NCBI GenBank assembly: GCA_021234155.1
Contig: JAJEKV010000054.1
Location: forward strand, 4,015,962-4,079,961
DNA: 64,000 bases
DNA from: Isoetes taiwanensis
Lineage: Eukaryota; Streptophyta; Lycopodiopsida; Isoetales; Isoetaceae
Direction of reading: 5' to 3'
Each line of letters starts with the position of its first letter. Positions within the stretch are counted from its first letter, which is position 1. A program made the translations under genes and the position numbers. Shown one piece after another: positions 12,201 through 24,975 of the stretch. The notes under the pieces are model-generated. The model did not search any database, was not told the DNA's origin, and saw only the letters and a program-made list of their open reading frames with translations.

Positions 12201-12429
12201 TGATCTATTGATCAAAGGGGGAGTGTTAGAATATAGGTTATAATGATCATATAGATCAAGGATTGATGACATGGCGTGAGCCATGTGACCTGTGAGGTGG
12301 CAATCGATGCAAGATGATGTCGTGTCCTTAGGTGTAGAGGTGTGTCTATATATGTTTTGTATGCCACGTTTGGCTCATTCATATTATTCAATCTCATCTA
12401 CCTATTCTTCACCATTCTGGAACTTTACA
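9282..12429 (+). mobile_element. Complete short LTR element without pol (copy A)
   Basis: The 5' LTR (9282-9485) and 3' LTR (12224-12429) start TGTTAGAATATAGG. The 5' LTR is followed at 9486 by a damaged initiator-Met primer site (TGGTATAGGAGC; intact in copy B). The 3' LTR is preceded by atcaaaggggg. The flanks read acgtg on the left and ctgtg on the right, matching the perfect CTGTG duplication of copy B with one damaged site. The internal region corresponds to ORFs that are intact in copy B but is broken here by many indels at CAG/CTG sites. No gag zinc knuckle, protease, integrase or reverse transcriptase motif is visible. Confidence 0.9.
10283..10479. repeat. Foldback (long inverted repeat) inside the LTR element, copy A
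   Basis: Counterpart of the clean foldback at 43946-44153. The arms are degraded here (aggtgaataagac against attcacctgctgcag), but the ends CTAGTT and AAACTAG and the internal duplicated phrase ttgttcttgattct are retained. A reading frame starting at GTG 10326 runs through the right arm to 10568. Confidence 0.7.
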
Positions 12430-12884
12430 CTGTGATGGCTTGGCCCGTCGTTGTTCATATGCTTGTTTTAGTTGTGGATTGATGCCCGACTGCATTGTTT
12501 TCTCATCTAACATCTTCTTTGTCTACTCAAGAAGCATGTCGAATACATTTCGGGGTTTAGAACTTCATATTTATTCTTTGAGCCCGACCCGTGAGATGTC
12601 TTTATTTCCACTGTGGCTTCCAAATCTGCATGAACCCGGCCGAACCAGCGGACCCTATTCTTTAATGCGGGGATCTGCGGAGCTTAAACCTGGCTCAAAA
12701 TCATGAGAAGGCATGTATTTTACCAAATCCGGTCTGCTCCGCTCCTTCCTCGCCGGTTCCGTCCTTGTGTGCAATTCCAGTCCTGTTCCGCATAACACAG
12801 AAACTACATTAGAGCCTTTTAGTTTCTTTTGATTTTCGTTCTTATTTAATCTTTGGCCTTGAATTTATTAAACATCCACTAGTT

Positions 12885-12934
12885 TAGTTGCTTAAGGTTT
12901 AAAAGCATTACCCCAGAGACCTAGGTTCGATTCT
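12885..12934 (+). repeat. tRNA-derived SINE head (box A and box B), copy A
   Basis: A box A-like TAGTTGCTTAAGG at 12885-12897 and a box B GGTTCGATTCT at 12924-12934 are spaced as in a tRNA-type Pol III promoter. No complete tRNA cloverleaf can be drawn, so a SINE remnant is the best reading. Its 3' limit is not clear. The segment is identical at 46571-46620. Confidence 0.6.
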
Positions 12935-13409
12935 AGCTGAGAATTTGATTTTTGCACAACCTTTCTTTTACTTCCTTTATATTGTCATAATGCTCCTCGC
13001 ATGTGCCAAGTTACTTCATATAGGGTTTTGTTTCTTGTTTGTAGAAACTGTTGAACATTTCCTTTTATTATGATCTTGTTACTTGATATGGTAAAAAAGA
13101 TATGATTTAACTGTTTAAATGAGACAGCCCCTTTAATCAGTTACGGAGGGCTGGGGCGATTGAGCAGCGTGCATGCGGGTGAATGGTATGTGAGCGATAC
13201 ATTAGGTGTCCTTGGCGGTGTACATGAGAGCGAGCGAGGATTGATCATCCACGGACATTACTAACTAACTAATGAAGTTGTGTTTCTTTCCAGATCGTCT
13301 AGACCAGGTAACAGTTGCCCACTTAGTCCTTTCCCAAGACTAACCCCACTTTTGCTTCCTTTATCTTCGGATGGGCCGGAATCAGAATTTAGCCATTGGC
13401 CGTGGTAGA

Positions 13410-13454
13410 TTTTTTTTTTTTTTTTTTTTTTTTTGAAGGGCGTGAAACTTTATT
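13410..13454 (-). mobile_element. L1-type LINE 3' end: poly(A) and AATAAA (copy A)
   Basis: A run of 25 T on the + strand (13410-13434) is followed by tttatt at 13449-13454. On the - strand this reads AATAAA, 14 bases, then poly(A): the processed 3' end of a retroposed transcript. The nearest - strand retroelement upstream is the L1 reverse transcriptase block at 18250-20850, but a pogo-like transposase lies between, so the link is not certain. In copy B the T run is 15 bases, a normal homopolymer difference. Confidence 0.65.
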
Positions 13455-15824
13455 AATCATCGAGCGAGCTTGAGATGGGGACTGAAAACCGATTGGAGGA
13501 TTTGTCCTGGAGCAAAACCGCGCCACCTTACCACACACACAACATGTAAATGAGTTACATATAAGTGTTAATCGAAGATAGTGTACCCAAATCGATTCTT
13601 CACTTCATCCTTCGGAGAGGAAGATATAGGGTATGGTCGCCATGTTAAGCGCACTTAAGGGGCAAATTGTCCTTAAACATCAGGATTTCACCCAAATTCG
13701 ATCACATTAATTTATTGAGATACCTAATGTTGTCCTCAACAACTTCACAGAAGACAATTTTAGAATTCAATCTCCATTGAAAGTTATAGTGGCATCAGAA
13801 GGGGGTCAAGCGTCCACTCGCATGTCCCCAAACCACAGCCAGCGGTACCAGAGGCCCTCTTTAGCGGCGTTATTGCGTGCTTAGCGCGGGGAGGTGCCAC
13901 CTCTGGCGGATGTTGCTACCCTATCGGCGCAATTCGTGGATCATGCCCGCAGGCTCCCACTTTAGGGGCCACATCCCATTAATATTGGCGGGGCCTGGAG
14001 GTGCGGTATCTGAGGAGCCTAAGTACGCCCGACTACCACTATCGTATGGTGCGGCTATCAGGGTGCAGCCGGTAACCCGTTGGCCTTTTTATTACTTTCA
14101 TGTACGAGGTGGTAATTTCTCCACTCTAACACCAATTCTTGACCCAATTTGGCGAACATTCTACGCCATGTCAGGATGCCAATTAATTCATTTGTAAAAG
14201 GTGATTTTTGAAATCTTTTGACCCATCATTCTGGTTAAGCCCTTAAAATGAAGCGATCGGCGGCGGTAAGATACTCCATTCCTTTCAAGCATCCGAGGGT
14301 TTTACGGCGTGGGAGGTATGTTACGGCGTCGATATGTTTTTGTTTGAATCTTCCATTGATCTTGTGCTTTATACGTTGTGTTATAGGGTTTTAGATGCCA
14401 TGGATCATACGGTGAATCGGTTATCGGTCGGCGGGAGGTGGGACATAGTGAGGGTGGCGAATATGATCAGTCAAGAGAGCTCGCCACCTCGGCGCGCCCA
14501 TCCTCCCATTAGCTCCTCCTCGACCTCTACCACTCCCAACTCTTTCAAGATTAGGAGCTGTTTGATGACCCGGCGAGAGATCTAGCGGTATGCGGTTCTT
14601 ACATCGGCGTCGAGTATATCGCCCGAAATAGTCTCTCAAGTTGGCGGGCTCGTTCAGGAGGCCCGGCCTGATCCAACTGCCGGTGTCGTAATCACTTGAA
14701 AGCGACCATGTGCTCTTCCAAAGCCGGTTGGTTAATTTTTTGCTGCCCCCTTTGTGCGAAAGGCCTCCCACGGGCGATCCTCCCCTCCTCTTCCTTCATG
14801 TTGTGAAAAGCGGCCCCCCGGGCATATTTTGTCGCGGCTTGAGGGCTCAATTTTGTCACGAACATTATTTTTGTGTAATGGAATGATCCACATTTTTTTT
14901 CTTTGTCCTTTATTGCGGTTCATTGATGTTCATTGCTTATGTTCATTTCTCTTGTTATTTATTTATGATAGTGTTAGGTGTCGGGTCCATGCGGCCGAGA
15001 ATGTGCAACAATCACTATTTTTAATCGGTTCACTATCTTATTCATAAATCTTGTACAACAAGTTCACTATTTTTCCTTCATATATTATGTACAATAAGTT
15101 GTCGACATGCTTAATTGTCTTGGGTTTCATCAGGAGTCTTGGATACACAGTACACACATTAATGCGTTAATAGCGATTGCCAAATAAAAGGTGAACTGAA
15201 TATTAAGATTACAAGGTGACCAAACATACACGGCTATCGTGGTGTAGCTATGAATGAGGGTTCCCTCCCCAAACCTTGGAGTTGTTTGGGTCACTTTCGA
15301 GCCATGTCGACCCTCCATATCCTTACAAACCCAACATCCATCTCCTTTGCCGCGACTTACAATTTCGGGGTCTACTCAATTTCCACCATTTCACGATAAT
15401 CCTTGCCTTGTCTATTGCGGCAACTTGGTCATGCTCGGGTCTGGTGAATTGGCGGCATAGTTCACCATCCACGGGTGTCCATTCTCATTGAGTTATGCGT
15501 GACCAATGTGAAGCATATTCTTTTGTGGGCGAGGCAAGTCCCACCTCTTCAATGGGGGTGGGTGTGTGATTGGGTTTTGCTCTGAGGCCTAACTAGAGGT
15601 ATGCAACCCCCTCGATATACGTGATGCTCATGACCCGGCATCACGGAGAATATGTGTGTCATCTAAAGCGCACATGACTTGCTCTTCATCGGCATCCTCA
15701 ATGGTTGGGAGTTGGTCTACACCGGGGACTACCCGGTCTGGCGAGGTTCAAGAGCACTGGTCAATTCGGGGGCGTCGATTTCTGAGGAATGGGTGCCCCA
15801 AGTGGACTTAACCCTTGTCTCATC
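13455..15824. other. Poorly resolved region, probably LINE 3' UTR and transposon flank
   Basis: No supported ORF. The sequence is GC-rich in parts (13870-14090, 14400-14830) and carries many indels relative to 47140-49640. Short open frames on either strand do not agree between the copies, which argues against a conserved protein here or shows how damaged the sequence is. Confidence 0.4.
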
Positions 15825-17515
15825 CTAAGCTTTGTTCCTCACACGTAATCTTCTTGTCTTAACCTTCACCAAGCTCAACACCCTTTGAAAACCAAATATG
15901 GATGCCACTCTAGACATCCCCTTGGGTACATAAACTCCTAAGCCTAGCGGCACTTGCGACTTCCCTTGCATCAACCAACTTCCTCTTCTCTCTCTCCTCC
16001 CTGTTGCTTTGTGCCCTCTTGGCGGCCTCCTCCCTTCGGACCTTCCTCCTTGCGGTCTCAACCTTCCTTCTTTGCCCGGTTGCTCCAATTTCAATTTCTC
16101 GGCCTCTGCCCTTCTGGCCGATTACGCTCTCAATGCCTCACAAAAACCATCACTTGATATGTGAACTCTCCCTCGGATCACGGGGCAAAGCCTCTCTTCC
16201 TTGCCCTTATGGTGCGTGATGGCATACCACATGTTTGAGACCCTCAACATCATTGGCATGCACGACTCACTATAGCGGCACCTTCAATGGGCAATTCATG
16301 GGTATGTTCCACATGTAGTCAGCTTGTGGCACTTGATCACCAATTGGATTGTGTGGCATTTGGTCATTCACGCACTTCAATTGGGAGTTGTCACGGTAAG
16401 GCCTCCCCATAGGCCGGGTGCATACGCCATGTCAAAAGGCCTCCCCTGTGCCATATCACGGATGATAATCTTCTCGGCTTGCTCGGCTGGCTTTGTAATG
16501 TCTTCAACATGCACCCTCCCAAACTGGTACATTCTTGACCTAAGCAACCTTCTCTGGTCAAAGGGGCGGATACGGTGGCCCTAAAACACGCCTTGATGTT
16601 TTGGGGTGTGAGGCCGCATGCAGTGTGGGAAATCAATTACGCTATCTCCTCCTTCTTTAGTTACGCCCTCCTTTGCCTTGCTAACCATGTAAGGCGGCTC
16701 TATGCCTCTTGAATCTTTGCCTTAAAAGGGGCAAGCATACCACATCTAGAGGCTGAAGTCTATGAGATGTGTGTGGAGGCAATAAGGCAAAGTGGATGCC
16801 CTTCTCTTTTGCCTCCAATATGACTTCGGCTCTACATATTTGCCATGACCATCAATATGATCGGTGAAGATTTGGTGAGGATACACCACACGGAACTCTT
16901 GCTGCAAAATGTGGCGGCCATGACTTAAAGCGGATTCGATGTCATCAAGCCCGAAGATTGGGACGGCTTTGAATGGCACCTTCTTCACATCTTGCAATGT
17001 GATCTGCCTCATCACGATTACCTTTAAAAATATACATGTTGGGGATCTGTACCCTCGGCATTAACACAAACCAAAATAGTAACCCATTCCCTATTGTTCA
17101 TAACTACCTCACTCACCCTATTCCCCCTTTCTAGCTATGATTTTCAACCCCTTCACTTTCCACCATTGAATTCGGTCGTGACATTCCATATCGCCCAAGG
17201 GGGAAGGCAAATTCAACCATATAAATCTGCTTAAGCCCCGGCATAGAAGTTGTCGAGGTTCTCTGTGTCATGGCGGGCCACAGCCACATCTAGGGTTTAC
17301 GGACTCCTTAGAGCCACTTGGGGTGTCTTTGTTTAAGAGCTTCCACCACTTCTTTGCACGGTACTCGGATTCACCACATGACCCCCCTGCTCTAGCCATC
17401 TCTGCTTGCCTTTTCCTTGGCCCGGATGGTGTGACCCCATCCCTTGCTCACGCCTGCTTACATAAAATTGTGAGCTCCTCCTCTTGGAGAGTTGTCAATA
17501 TCTGTGGATGATTTG
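15825..17515 (-). mobile_element. pogo-like DDE transposase, fragmented (copy A)
   Basis: Read on the - strand, and clearer in copy B. Around 16860-17015 comes the DDE domain segment with HIDGHG, corresponding to LDGHG in copy B. Then near 16640 comes CGLTPQNIKACFRAT, the conserved segment after the catalytic domain in pogo/Tigger/jerky transposases. A charged tail rich in R and E follows at about 15830-16090. The gene is broken by many frameshifts. It cuts and pastes DNA when intact; this copy could not as read. Confidence 0.7.
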
Positions 17516-18249
17516 TTTGCTTGTGGCTTGTTGTAGTATAACCAATCACGATAGTGGACTCACGGTATACCAGGACCTCTAAACCTCTCTAATTGAAATG
17601 CCAAATTAAACACCTCTTGAGGATGTCGAGCATTTGCTCTTCGTCCATTGACCTCTCCTACTTTCGGCCTCCTTGGCATTGGCATTTGGTAGCCTGGCAG
17701 CGACATGTGGTGCCCTCCTCCTTGTCTGGTAGCCTTGAGACCCTCTTGGATGATGCGGTCTCACGGTACCCAGCACGACATCCAGTTCTCTTAGTGCCCT
17801 GCGTCCCGGAAACCATGGCTACCGCCGTGCTCTTCCACGGCCTCCTCTCGATAACATTTGAACTATATAAAGGAGGGCAAGATTTTATGGCCATGGAAGC
17901 CATAGCGGGTGTGGAGAATTGAATTTGAAGAATGCAATCGAGGTGCAAGCTTTGAAGCCGTCGTTTCAAACCGCGTTGGTCGTTTCAAATCGGCATGCTT
18001 CGGGTTTTTTCTTCAACGGGCGTGGTCATCTAGTGCGAGCATGGTCACCGGGGCGGTGCGGTGCGGCGACATTCGATCCGCGGCGAGAGGCCATTGCGAG
18101 CGTACGGTTGATGGAACCTGGTGTCCGGTTGCCGGAACCCGGATAACGACACGGCCACAAACCAGCGACCGTGAGCGGGGATACCCATGGCGGCATGGCG
18201 AACCCGGTAAGGGGCGGGGGTTTACCGTCGCTCGAGGTGGGGTCCTTGG

Positions 18250-20850
18250 CGTGACGACCATACCCTATATGCTTTGGCGATCGTTGCTTAGCTTCAACAA
18301 GCACTTGAGCATCGGGGGCTCTATGGCCCTTGAAAATAAAAGTCTCTTCTTTTCCACATTGACCAAATGATCCATCTTTGAAGCTAAGTGAAATGCCCTC
18401 TTTGCCATATTGTCCCAAGAACGATTTTTGCATAATAAGACTTGTTGACTATTCAAAACTGCAATAAAAAGACTCTGAAGCCACAACAAGCCGGTCTAGC
18501 ATGTTGGCATAAGAAGAAACAATGCTTTCGATTGTCTCATCCCTACCGGCGCAAAAGGGCATGTGCTAGGCACTGAGGGCGAAATTTGTGGACAAAACAT
18601 TGGCGCACACACATCTATGGATGATTTGCCACCACAAAGCCCGACAACTTTGGATGAAGTAACTTGTCCCAAACCCGAGTTCCACTACTACGTTGATTCT
18701 TTGGTACCACCAAAGGCCATTTTTGTGGGGGCAACACCTCTGCTGCCAAGAAGGATTTTTATACATAGAATTCACCAAATGCTCAGCCTTAACATTCTCA
18801 TGAACCACCCGAGGAGATGGGAGGCGACTACTTGTGGTATAGGAGGAAGAATGGCAATATTTATACTGCCAAATTATGCGATCCCATCTTAAAAAGAAGG
18901 AACTTTGTCAGAATTCTTTTCATGTCGACAATCGTGTTTCCTTTGTACCATGTAGAAATTGTAAGCACACCTGCTAGTTTCGACCCGTATTGTCGGGGGA
19001 TGATGTGATGCTACCAAAGGCGGATCTGCTTGAGTTTACAGCCAAAGGGATCCACAACAACTAGCTCGAGTAAAACTTCTTGCCATAGGGTGGAGATGGA
19101 AAAGTGTCGCACAATATTCAAGCATCAAGCAACCCTCACGAGGAAAGGAGGCGCATTAGGATCTGGCCCGACAGCGGATAGAAAAGAGCCCAGGGAAGCG
19201 ATGCCTTGATAGAAGGAGAGCCAAAGGGACACAAAGGCTGCAATGATTGGGGCCAGTCGTGAGCGAGGAGACCACATCAACATTATTCAAGATCCTCGGA
19301 TGAACTTGGAAATTAATACTTTGCTACGTAGGAGAAATTCGATCATCCCAAGTCCCCACGGTGCTTTGGTAAGATGCACTTCTCCCAGCGACCTTGACAT
19401 CAGCCCCTTCTTACGTGCCACCACAAATGAAATTCGAATAATTCGATGATGGTGCATCTTTGCACGTAGTGCGGTATAATTGAAGCCATATAGACATGTG
19501 TGCCACTCAACAGCGATTTAGCTCTGATAATTCATTTTGCCATGGACAATTTATTTTGTGGACCACGGAGAACAAAGTGCTTTTCAAGCCCTTAACAACG
19601 GTATCCCGCATCTCGGCTAAAATATGAATCCCCATAGGAATACCAGAAGCTTGGTCACTTTGCCATGAGGAAGGACCTTCCATGGAAATTGATAACACCG
19701 TTGGAATTGGGGTATCTGTATCCACAATCACGATTACATACGCCATCCAACAAAGATACCGGATGCTAAGGAAAAGAATCAATAGTGAGATGGCATTACA
19801 GATTTTGCTCATCGGCCTTTAGGAAAAGAAAAGTATCATCCGTCGTGCGATTACAAATCTCTTGCGACCCATTATGCATGGGGGAGTCCATGCAAGATGC
19901 CATCTTGTGCAGCAAGTGAAAATTTGAGAGAGGACCCTGCTACAATTGTGAAGAGCAATGGTGCCAATGGACAACCTTGGCCAGAATGCCGCGACCAGCC
20001 CGGAAAGAATCTTTGAAGGCTCTCCTTGAAAAAAACGTGAGAATGGCGGAATAGTGGAGTCTCATTACATCGGCCCGATGAAGTGTGCACCAAAGCCAAG
20101 ATGCAAGAGACACTTTTTCAAGAAAGTCAATCAACAACAACGTCATAGGCTTTTGCAAAATCCAACTTCAAGTAAACAATCTCATGAGCACGCAATCTTG
20201 CCCAATAAATACTCTCATATTTTGCCGCTACATTATTTAAAATACACCGTCGCGGAAGGAAACCTGATTAATGGAGGATATAGAATCAACAAGAATGTCA
20301 CAAAAGCTTTTGAGCATAAGCTTTAGCAAAGATCTTGTAAGAGAGGACAACAAGGTAATGGGGCGCTTGTCGAAATTGAAGAAGGCTCCTTACACTTGGG
20401 GATGAGGGGAGATCTGACCCGAGCTTAAAGGAGCTTATCCGGTCGTCTTTGTCTCTTGAAATCCAAAAAGCATTATAGACATCCTCACCAAGCCCGGTGC
20501 CAATACTGCACGAAAAAACTTCGATAGGAATACCATCAATTCGGGGCATTTGCCTTGCTTCAAAAGAGATGTAGCATCCGCCAAATCATTGAGAGTGATC
20601 TCAACTTCGGACTAGCCTTTTTGCTCCGGAGACAATAGGGGTGAACAACTGCAACAATGCCTCTTGAAAATCCTGCTGAAAGGGAAGGCGGCGGGCGCCA
20701 AAGCCCGGAGAAATGATGATGCACAAAATTCTTGAGCTCGTTCACGGGTGGAAATAAAGAGAACCATCCGGGAGCTACTTGAGAGTGACACCAAAGGATG
20801 CTTGTCTCTTGAAAGCCCCTTAAGATTGGCGTAGTTAAGATTGACCTAGA
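18250..20850 (-). mobile_element. L1-type LINE reverse transcriptase, fragmented (copy A)
   Basis: Counterpart of the better preserved block at 51960-54575. Pieces of the reverse transcriptase are visible on the - strand, such as LIDFLEKVSLASWLWCTLH and ILAKVVHWHHCSSQL (a shifted reading of the RQGCPLAPLLF motif). The L1 C-terminal zinc-binding region lies at 18260-18490. Almost every frame break relative to copy B sits at a CAG or CTG, so the element may be less damaged than it looks. Confidence 0.8.
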
Positions 20851-21120
20851 AAAGCTTTGGAGTTATTTACATGTAAGCTTTCCAACATTTCATTTATGGT
20901 TGTGCATGTGAAGTGCGACATTTTATCCCAAATTCGCTTAGTGAATATTCCATTAGGACTTCGAACATGAGGAGTGTCTTCGGACAATGAGGGTGGTGAC
21001 ACCCCAATGTTCCTAAGTAATATTTTGTTATTATTATCTCTATTTAATATGATCGTTACTCAAAGGCTTCAAAAATTTTGTTTGATTTCAAGTGTTTAGC
21101 GCTCTAGGAGCATTCACACC

Positions 21121-21641
21121 TCAAGGGAAGCTATTATACTTCTAGATCAGATAATCAATGAAACGATAAAGCTTACCTTTCTTTGAGATATTGGATGCAT
21201 GTCTTGGTCGGATAGCCTTAGTAAGAGATAAGAATGTGCATAGTCTCATAATAGCATATAGATATCAACTAGATATTGTGGTAGCAACTTTAGTTGTTAC
21301 TATGTAAGGCAAGTGTGGATGCACGAAGGAATTTTGTTCTTGTTTCGAACATGTCTTTGGCTTTGATGTGATAACCACGGAATCACGATGATAGCGATAT
21401 GGCAAAAAAGCTTTTCACTTATTTCATGAAATGGGCCTTAAAGGTGTGAGACCTAATGATGTCACCTTTCTTAGCACACTTTAAACTTGTAGTCCACGCT
21501 TGGCCTAATTGATGAAGGCTATCATTTATTTGTTTCATGGTTGCGGATCATGTGATTTTATCAAAGACTATTGATTGACCTACTTGGGCGGGGGAAAATT
21601 GGATTGACATTGTAGAGGATTTGATCAACAAAATGCCATGG
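21121..21641 (+). pseudogene. PPR protein C-terminal fragment (copy A)
   Basis: The + strand reads successive PPR repeats across frames, including GLKGVRPNDVTFLSTL and then LIDEGYHLF and EDLINKMPW. This is the last part of a plant PPR-PCMP protein just before the E/DYW region. Such proteins bind organellar RNA. A TAA (21305-21307) interrupts TM*GKCG where a tyrosine codon is expected, and it is shared with copy B, so it is a real nonsense change older than the duplication. No start or full-length frame is present. Confidence 0.75.
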
Positions 21642-22439
21642 TGTTAGATTATCAAAGTCGGTGGGATTACATTTTACATTACATGCGATCAGGTCTTTTT
21701 TACATTTACATGCGGTCAGTTCCTTGTCATATATTTAGGATGCGGGACCAACAAATCGTATATCGAGCAATTACTTAAGGTTCTCTTCTATGTTATATAA
21801 GCGGGGAGCCAGATCTACGGATCCTCAGCCTTGACTTTGTGCCTACAATCCTTGTGTCCTTGTATGCTCCATTGAGCTTTGATTCAATATATTCTGGTGT
21901 CTCTTTCTTTCCGGTTTATCTTGTTCAATAGGTTATGGGACCCACACTTGTTTTAGCTTAAGTTGCCAAATCTTTAGCAATTCTTGGCGGCTATTCTTGC
22001 TCCTTTTTTTCCTTTTCTTCTAAAAACAAAAGCAAAAAAATCTTTTTGAAATGGATATTCTTTGTTGTTTCACAAACTAAATTGGAGACTTCATTTTGCT
22101 ACATTATAGCTATGCAAATCAATCAAATGGATGAGCTTCTAGATCATCCTATATATATTTTCTTAAGCTTGCATGGGAGACGCGTCTACTTGACATGGTA
22201 AACATAATTTTCATTACATTTTATTCATACTTGACGTGCGAGAGGATTCTTGCAATTGCAAAGGTCTTCAAGTATCTGGTTAGTTACCTTGGAAAATTTT
22301 TGCTCTTGAATGAAAATGTGAGGCACTTATTCGTTTTGTTAACTTTGGTTAGTTTTAAATTCCGATTGACTTCTTTGCATTGGTATTGCTACTCTGATTA
22401 GTTTGTTCCATCTTGAAAGGGCAAGTAGGTATCTTTGAA

Positions 22440-22905
22440 TACCAACAATTATTTGTGTTAGAGCTCTATAGCAAGTGTGGGGCATTAGAAGATGCAAGAC
22501 ATACTTCTTATAAATTAGCGAGAACAAAGCAATTTTCATGGAATATTATCATTGTAGTGCATGTCCCTGCAAACACGAATATGCTTTCGGCGGGGTATGG
22601 ATCTTTAGCATGAAGGTTTCTTATGGGACAACTAAAGGGGCTGGTAATCTTGGCGTGTTAGCATCCCATTTGTGCATTAGTTGGGGATGCAAGGATTTCT
22701 CTTGTCTGCGGGATCCATTTGTGGGCTTGCGGCATTTATGGAGCAAGGTTATAGTTATGCCCATAATGCGGTGTGGGCTAATAATGGCATTAGGGCTGTA
22801 TTGCGCCGTAATGCTGTTTGATATGTATACAAAATGTGATAGCTTTTGAGACGGACGGAAAGTCTATGATGCGATACAAAATAGAGATTGGTGAGTTGCC
22901 CAATC
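22440..22905 (+). pseudogene. Chimeric PPR / DCAF1-like fragments (copy A)
   Basis: From 22460 the + strand reads ELYSKCGALEDAR and then FSWNIII, a PPR repeat. From about 22625 to 22805 it follows the DCAF1-like segment that is intact in copy B. It then returns to PPR sequence with NMYTKC-type and KVYDA readings near 22815-22890. Two unrelated genes are thus interleaved within 470 bp. This copy has more frame breaks than copy B. Confidence 0.55.
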
Positions 22906-23149
22906 GAGAGTACCATACTTTAAAGTCCATTAATTACATAATATATTGAGCCGTGTACACTGTGATAAAGCGCGATTGATAACATCTCTCGGTAAGTTAC
23001 TTCATCTTTTGTTTGTTGCCCTACAAAATCGGTAACAAGCTCTTACATTTCTCATTTTAGGATGGAAGAGCATCTATAAATTATAGATTTGTCGTTATCA
23101 TGGTTCCTTAGGGAGAATAATTGGGCGAGCTCTCCCAATTGGTGCAAAG

Positions 23150-23315
23150 GGTGATATTCCTTTTATCTTAGGTCAGGATGTTATTTAAAAGCGATTATTT
23201 GTGTCCCTAGGACTTGATTGCATTCGTTACTGGCTGTGCGTGCACTTCTTGGCCTAGTTAAAGATGAGTACATTTACCTGAGATCGACTAAAAGTGCTTG
23301 AGTAAACTTGACATC
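23150..23315 (+). pseudogene. DCAF1-like exon fragment (copy A)
   Basis: Counterpart of 56876-57024. The segment CFATGCACTTC-type bases are partly altered, but ALLGLVKDE is still readable near 23250-23275, followed by a splice donor-like gtaaacttg near 23303. The end of the exon differs from copy B mainly at CAG/CTG positions. Confidence 0.45.
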
Positions 23316-23689
23316 TGTTCATTGGCTTATGTTTTGTAGGGAGAAAGCAGCTAGTGCATTTGTGTATTGGTTAATGTAACATGAAATCAATGTAGAGGCC
23401 TTGGGGCTCATTGTATGCATCCTTACATATAGTATATATATATTTTGTAAGGTTAGTCGGGGAATGGAATTGAGTTTATAAATTTGATATTCTCTAGATC
23501 ATTTTGCAAAACAAACGACACTAATGTGGAGGCCTTGAAAAACTTCCTTTACTGCATAGATGAACAACATTTAACAACTTCACTTAATGTTTTTGTTGAA
23601 GTTCAATGTTTTTACTTTCTTGATTTCACCGGAGGTCATCTCTTTTCCTTCCTTCCTTCTATAGATCGGAACCATAACTTGGGGAGTAG

Positions 23690-23960
23690 ACCATTGCATG
23701 ATATGGCGGTGGAGGGGGAGAAAAAGAGGATATGCGACTTGGAATTCATATTGCGGGCCCTGTGCGACACTTGTTTGCAAATGTTAGATTGGCTCATTTA
23801 CCACCATGGGTTTCATCATTACCCATTTACATGGAAGCTTAGAAAAAAATTCTATGCAATTAACCCGCGTCTACTTGGAGAACCTTGGCGAGGTTTTTGG
23901 CCATGTATATATTTAGTTGTTTGTGTAGACACATCATCCTTGGATGGTTATAAGTTTTAA
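23690..23960 (+). pseudogene. Unidentified ORF piece, part of a 158-codon frame (copy A)
   Basis: An open frame ends at 23960 with YLVVCVDTSSLDGYKF, the same C-terminus as the 57405-57668 ORF in copy B. The middle of the frame differs by compensating indels, so the copy B reading is the better one. No family is recognised. Confidence 0.3.
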
Positions 23961-24310
23961 GGATGCTCAATTCTTTTGCATGCGAGGCATTCCAATCTTG
24001 CGATTGCACATTATCTAGTTATTTTGTGTCTTTTGCATGCATGCCATCTCCCTCTCCATTAGTCTAATTTTAATGGTGGTGAAATGCTTTCCCATACATA
24101 AGGATTTGGCCTCTGTCTTGCATGTTGCAATTATGAGATACGCTTACTACGGCCAATAAGTTTAGGATTGATTTGATGGTAGATTATTTCTCTATGTTTA
24201 AAAGCATGGGAAATTTTTGTTGGGGATCTCTGTCTTTATACTGTGATTTTTTTAGGACCATGTCTCTAAATTTAGTGAATTTTAAATACTAAACACATGA
24301 TTTATATTGG

Positions 24311-24480
24311 TATTTGCAAGTGCTTCTGATTGTGCAAAGAGAAAATGAATTGCTACTCATGTTTAGAAAGCGTCCATTTGCCAATTCAACGGGTGTAACC
24401 ATGGCGCTTCTGATTGTCTAAAATGAATATATTTGGTACTCATGTTTGAAATAGTCATTTTGCTAATTCAGCGATTAAGA
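24311..24480. repeat. ~85 bp tandem duplication (copy A)
   Basis: Two adjacent units each contain gcttctgattgt, then gtactcatgttt or ctactcatgttt, and end in gccaattcaac or gctaattcagc. They are about 80% alike. The same arrangement occurs at 58033-58195. Confidence 0.75.
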
Positions 24481-24975
24481 TGGAAACAAGGTGGCGGTGC
24501 CAAGCGCACTAATATTTTGTGGTGCAATTCGCGATTCCTTTTCAAAAACATGTAAATTCGGCTTGGTTTTGACCATTTTTAAAAACAACTACCAAAAATA
24601 AAGTAAGCATTCAAATATGGCCAATTTTAAAAGCGAGGCGACAATTTTGTGTTAAGACACACTAAGAAGATGCACTTTCTTCACGACACAAAAATACAAA
24701 GGAAAGGAAAAGAATGTCTATCTTGGCGTACAACAAAGTTATATTTCAATAATTGATTACAATAATATAGGCACTTAAAAAAATGTTCTTTTTTGGCACA
24801 TTAAATATCAAGAGGAGGTAGGTGTGTTTGCTTCAACAAATGCAAATATAAATTCCTTGCTTTGCTTGTAAGTTTTAATTGGTGTACAAGCATTACCAAG
24901 TTGAATTTGCCGCATCTTTGCAAATAAAGTATTTTCCAAATTCATAAACTATTAAACAAAGGGAAGAATAAGAAA

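Larger units (their letters stand above)
1..24975 (+). repeat. Copy A of a ~25 kb direct duplication (partner 33601-58686)
   Basis: This segment is colinear with 33601-58686 from its first base to about 24975. The same elements occur in the same order and orientation, with the offset rising slowly from 33600 to about 33710 because of small indels. Some stretches are identical for hundreds of bases, for example 3187-3410 against 36790-37010. Homology stops abruptly after a shared agaataagaaa at 24975 and 58686, where the two continuations become unrelated. The left end is the window start, so the true unit may be larger. A recent segmental duplication or two haplotypes wrongly placed in tandem would both look like this. 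Confidence 0.95.

Noticed and set aside
12885-12934. A functional tRNA gene
   Set aside because: Boxes A and B are present but no acceptor stem pairs around them; it fits a SINE head.
17593-18433. Overlapping open frames of 75-153 codons on both strands
   Set aside because: They are not conserved with 51290-52130 of copy B, where different frames are open. They are products of GC-rich, error-prone sequence.
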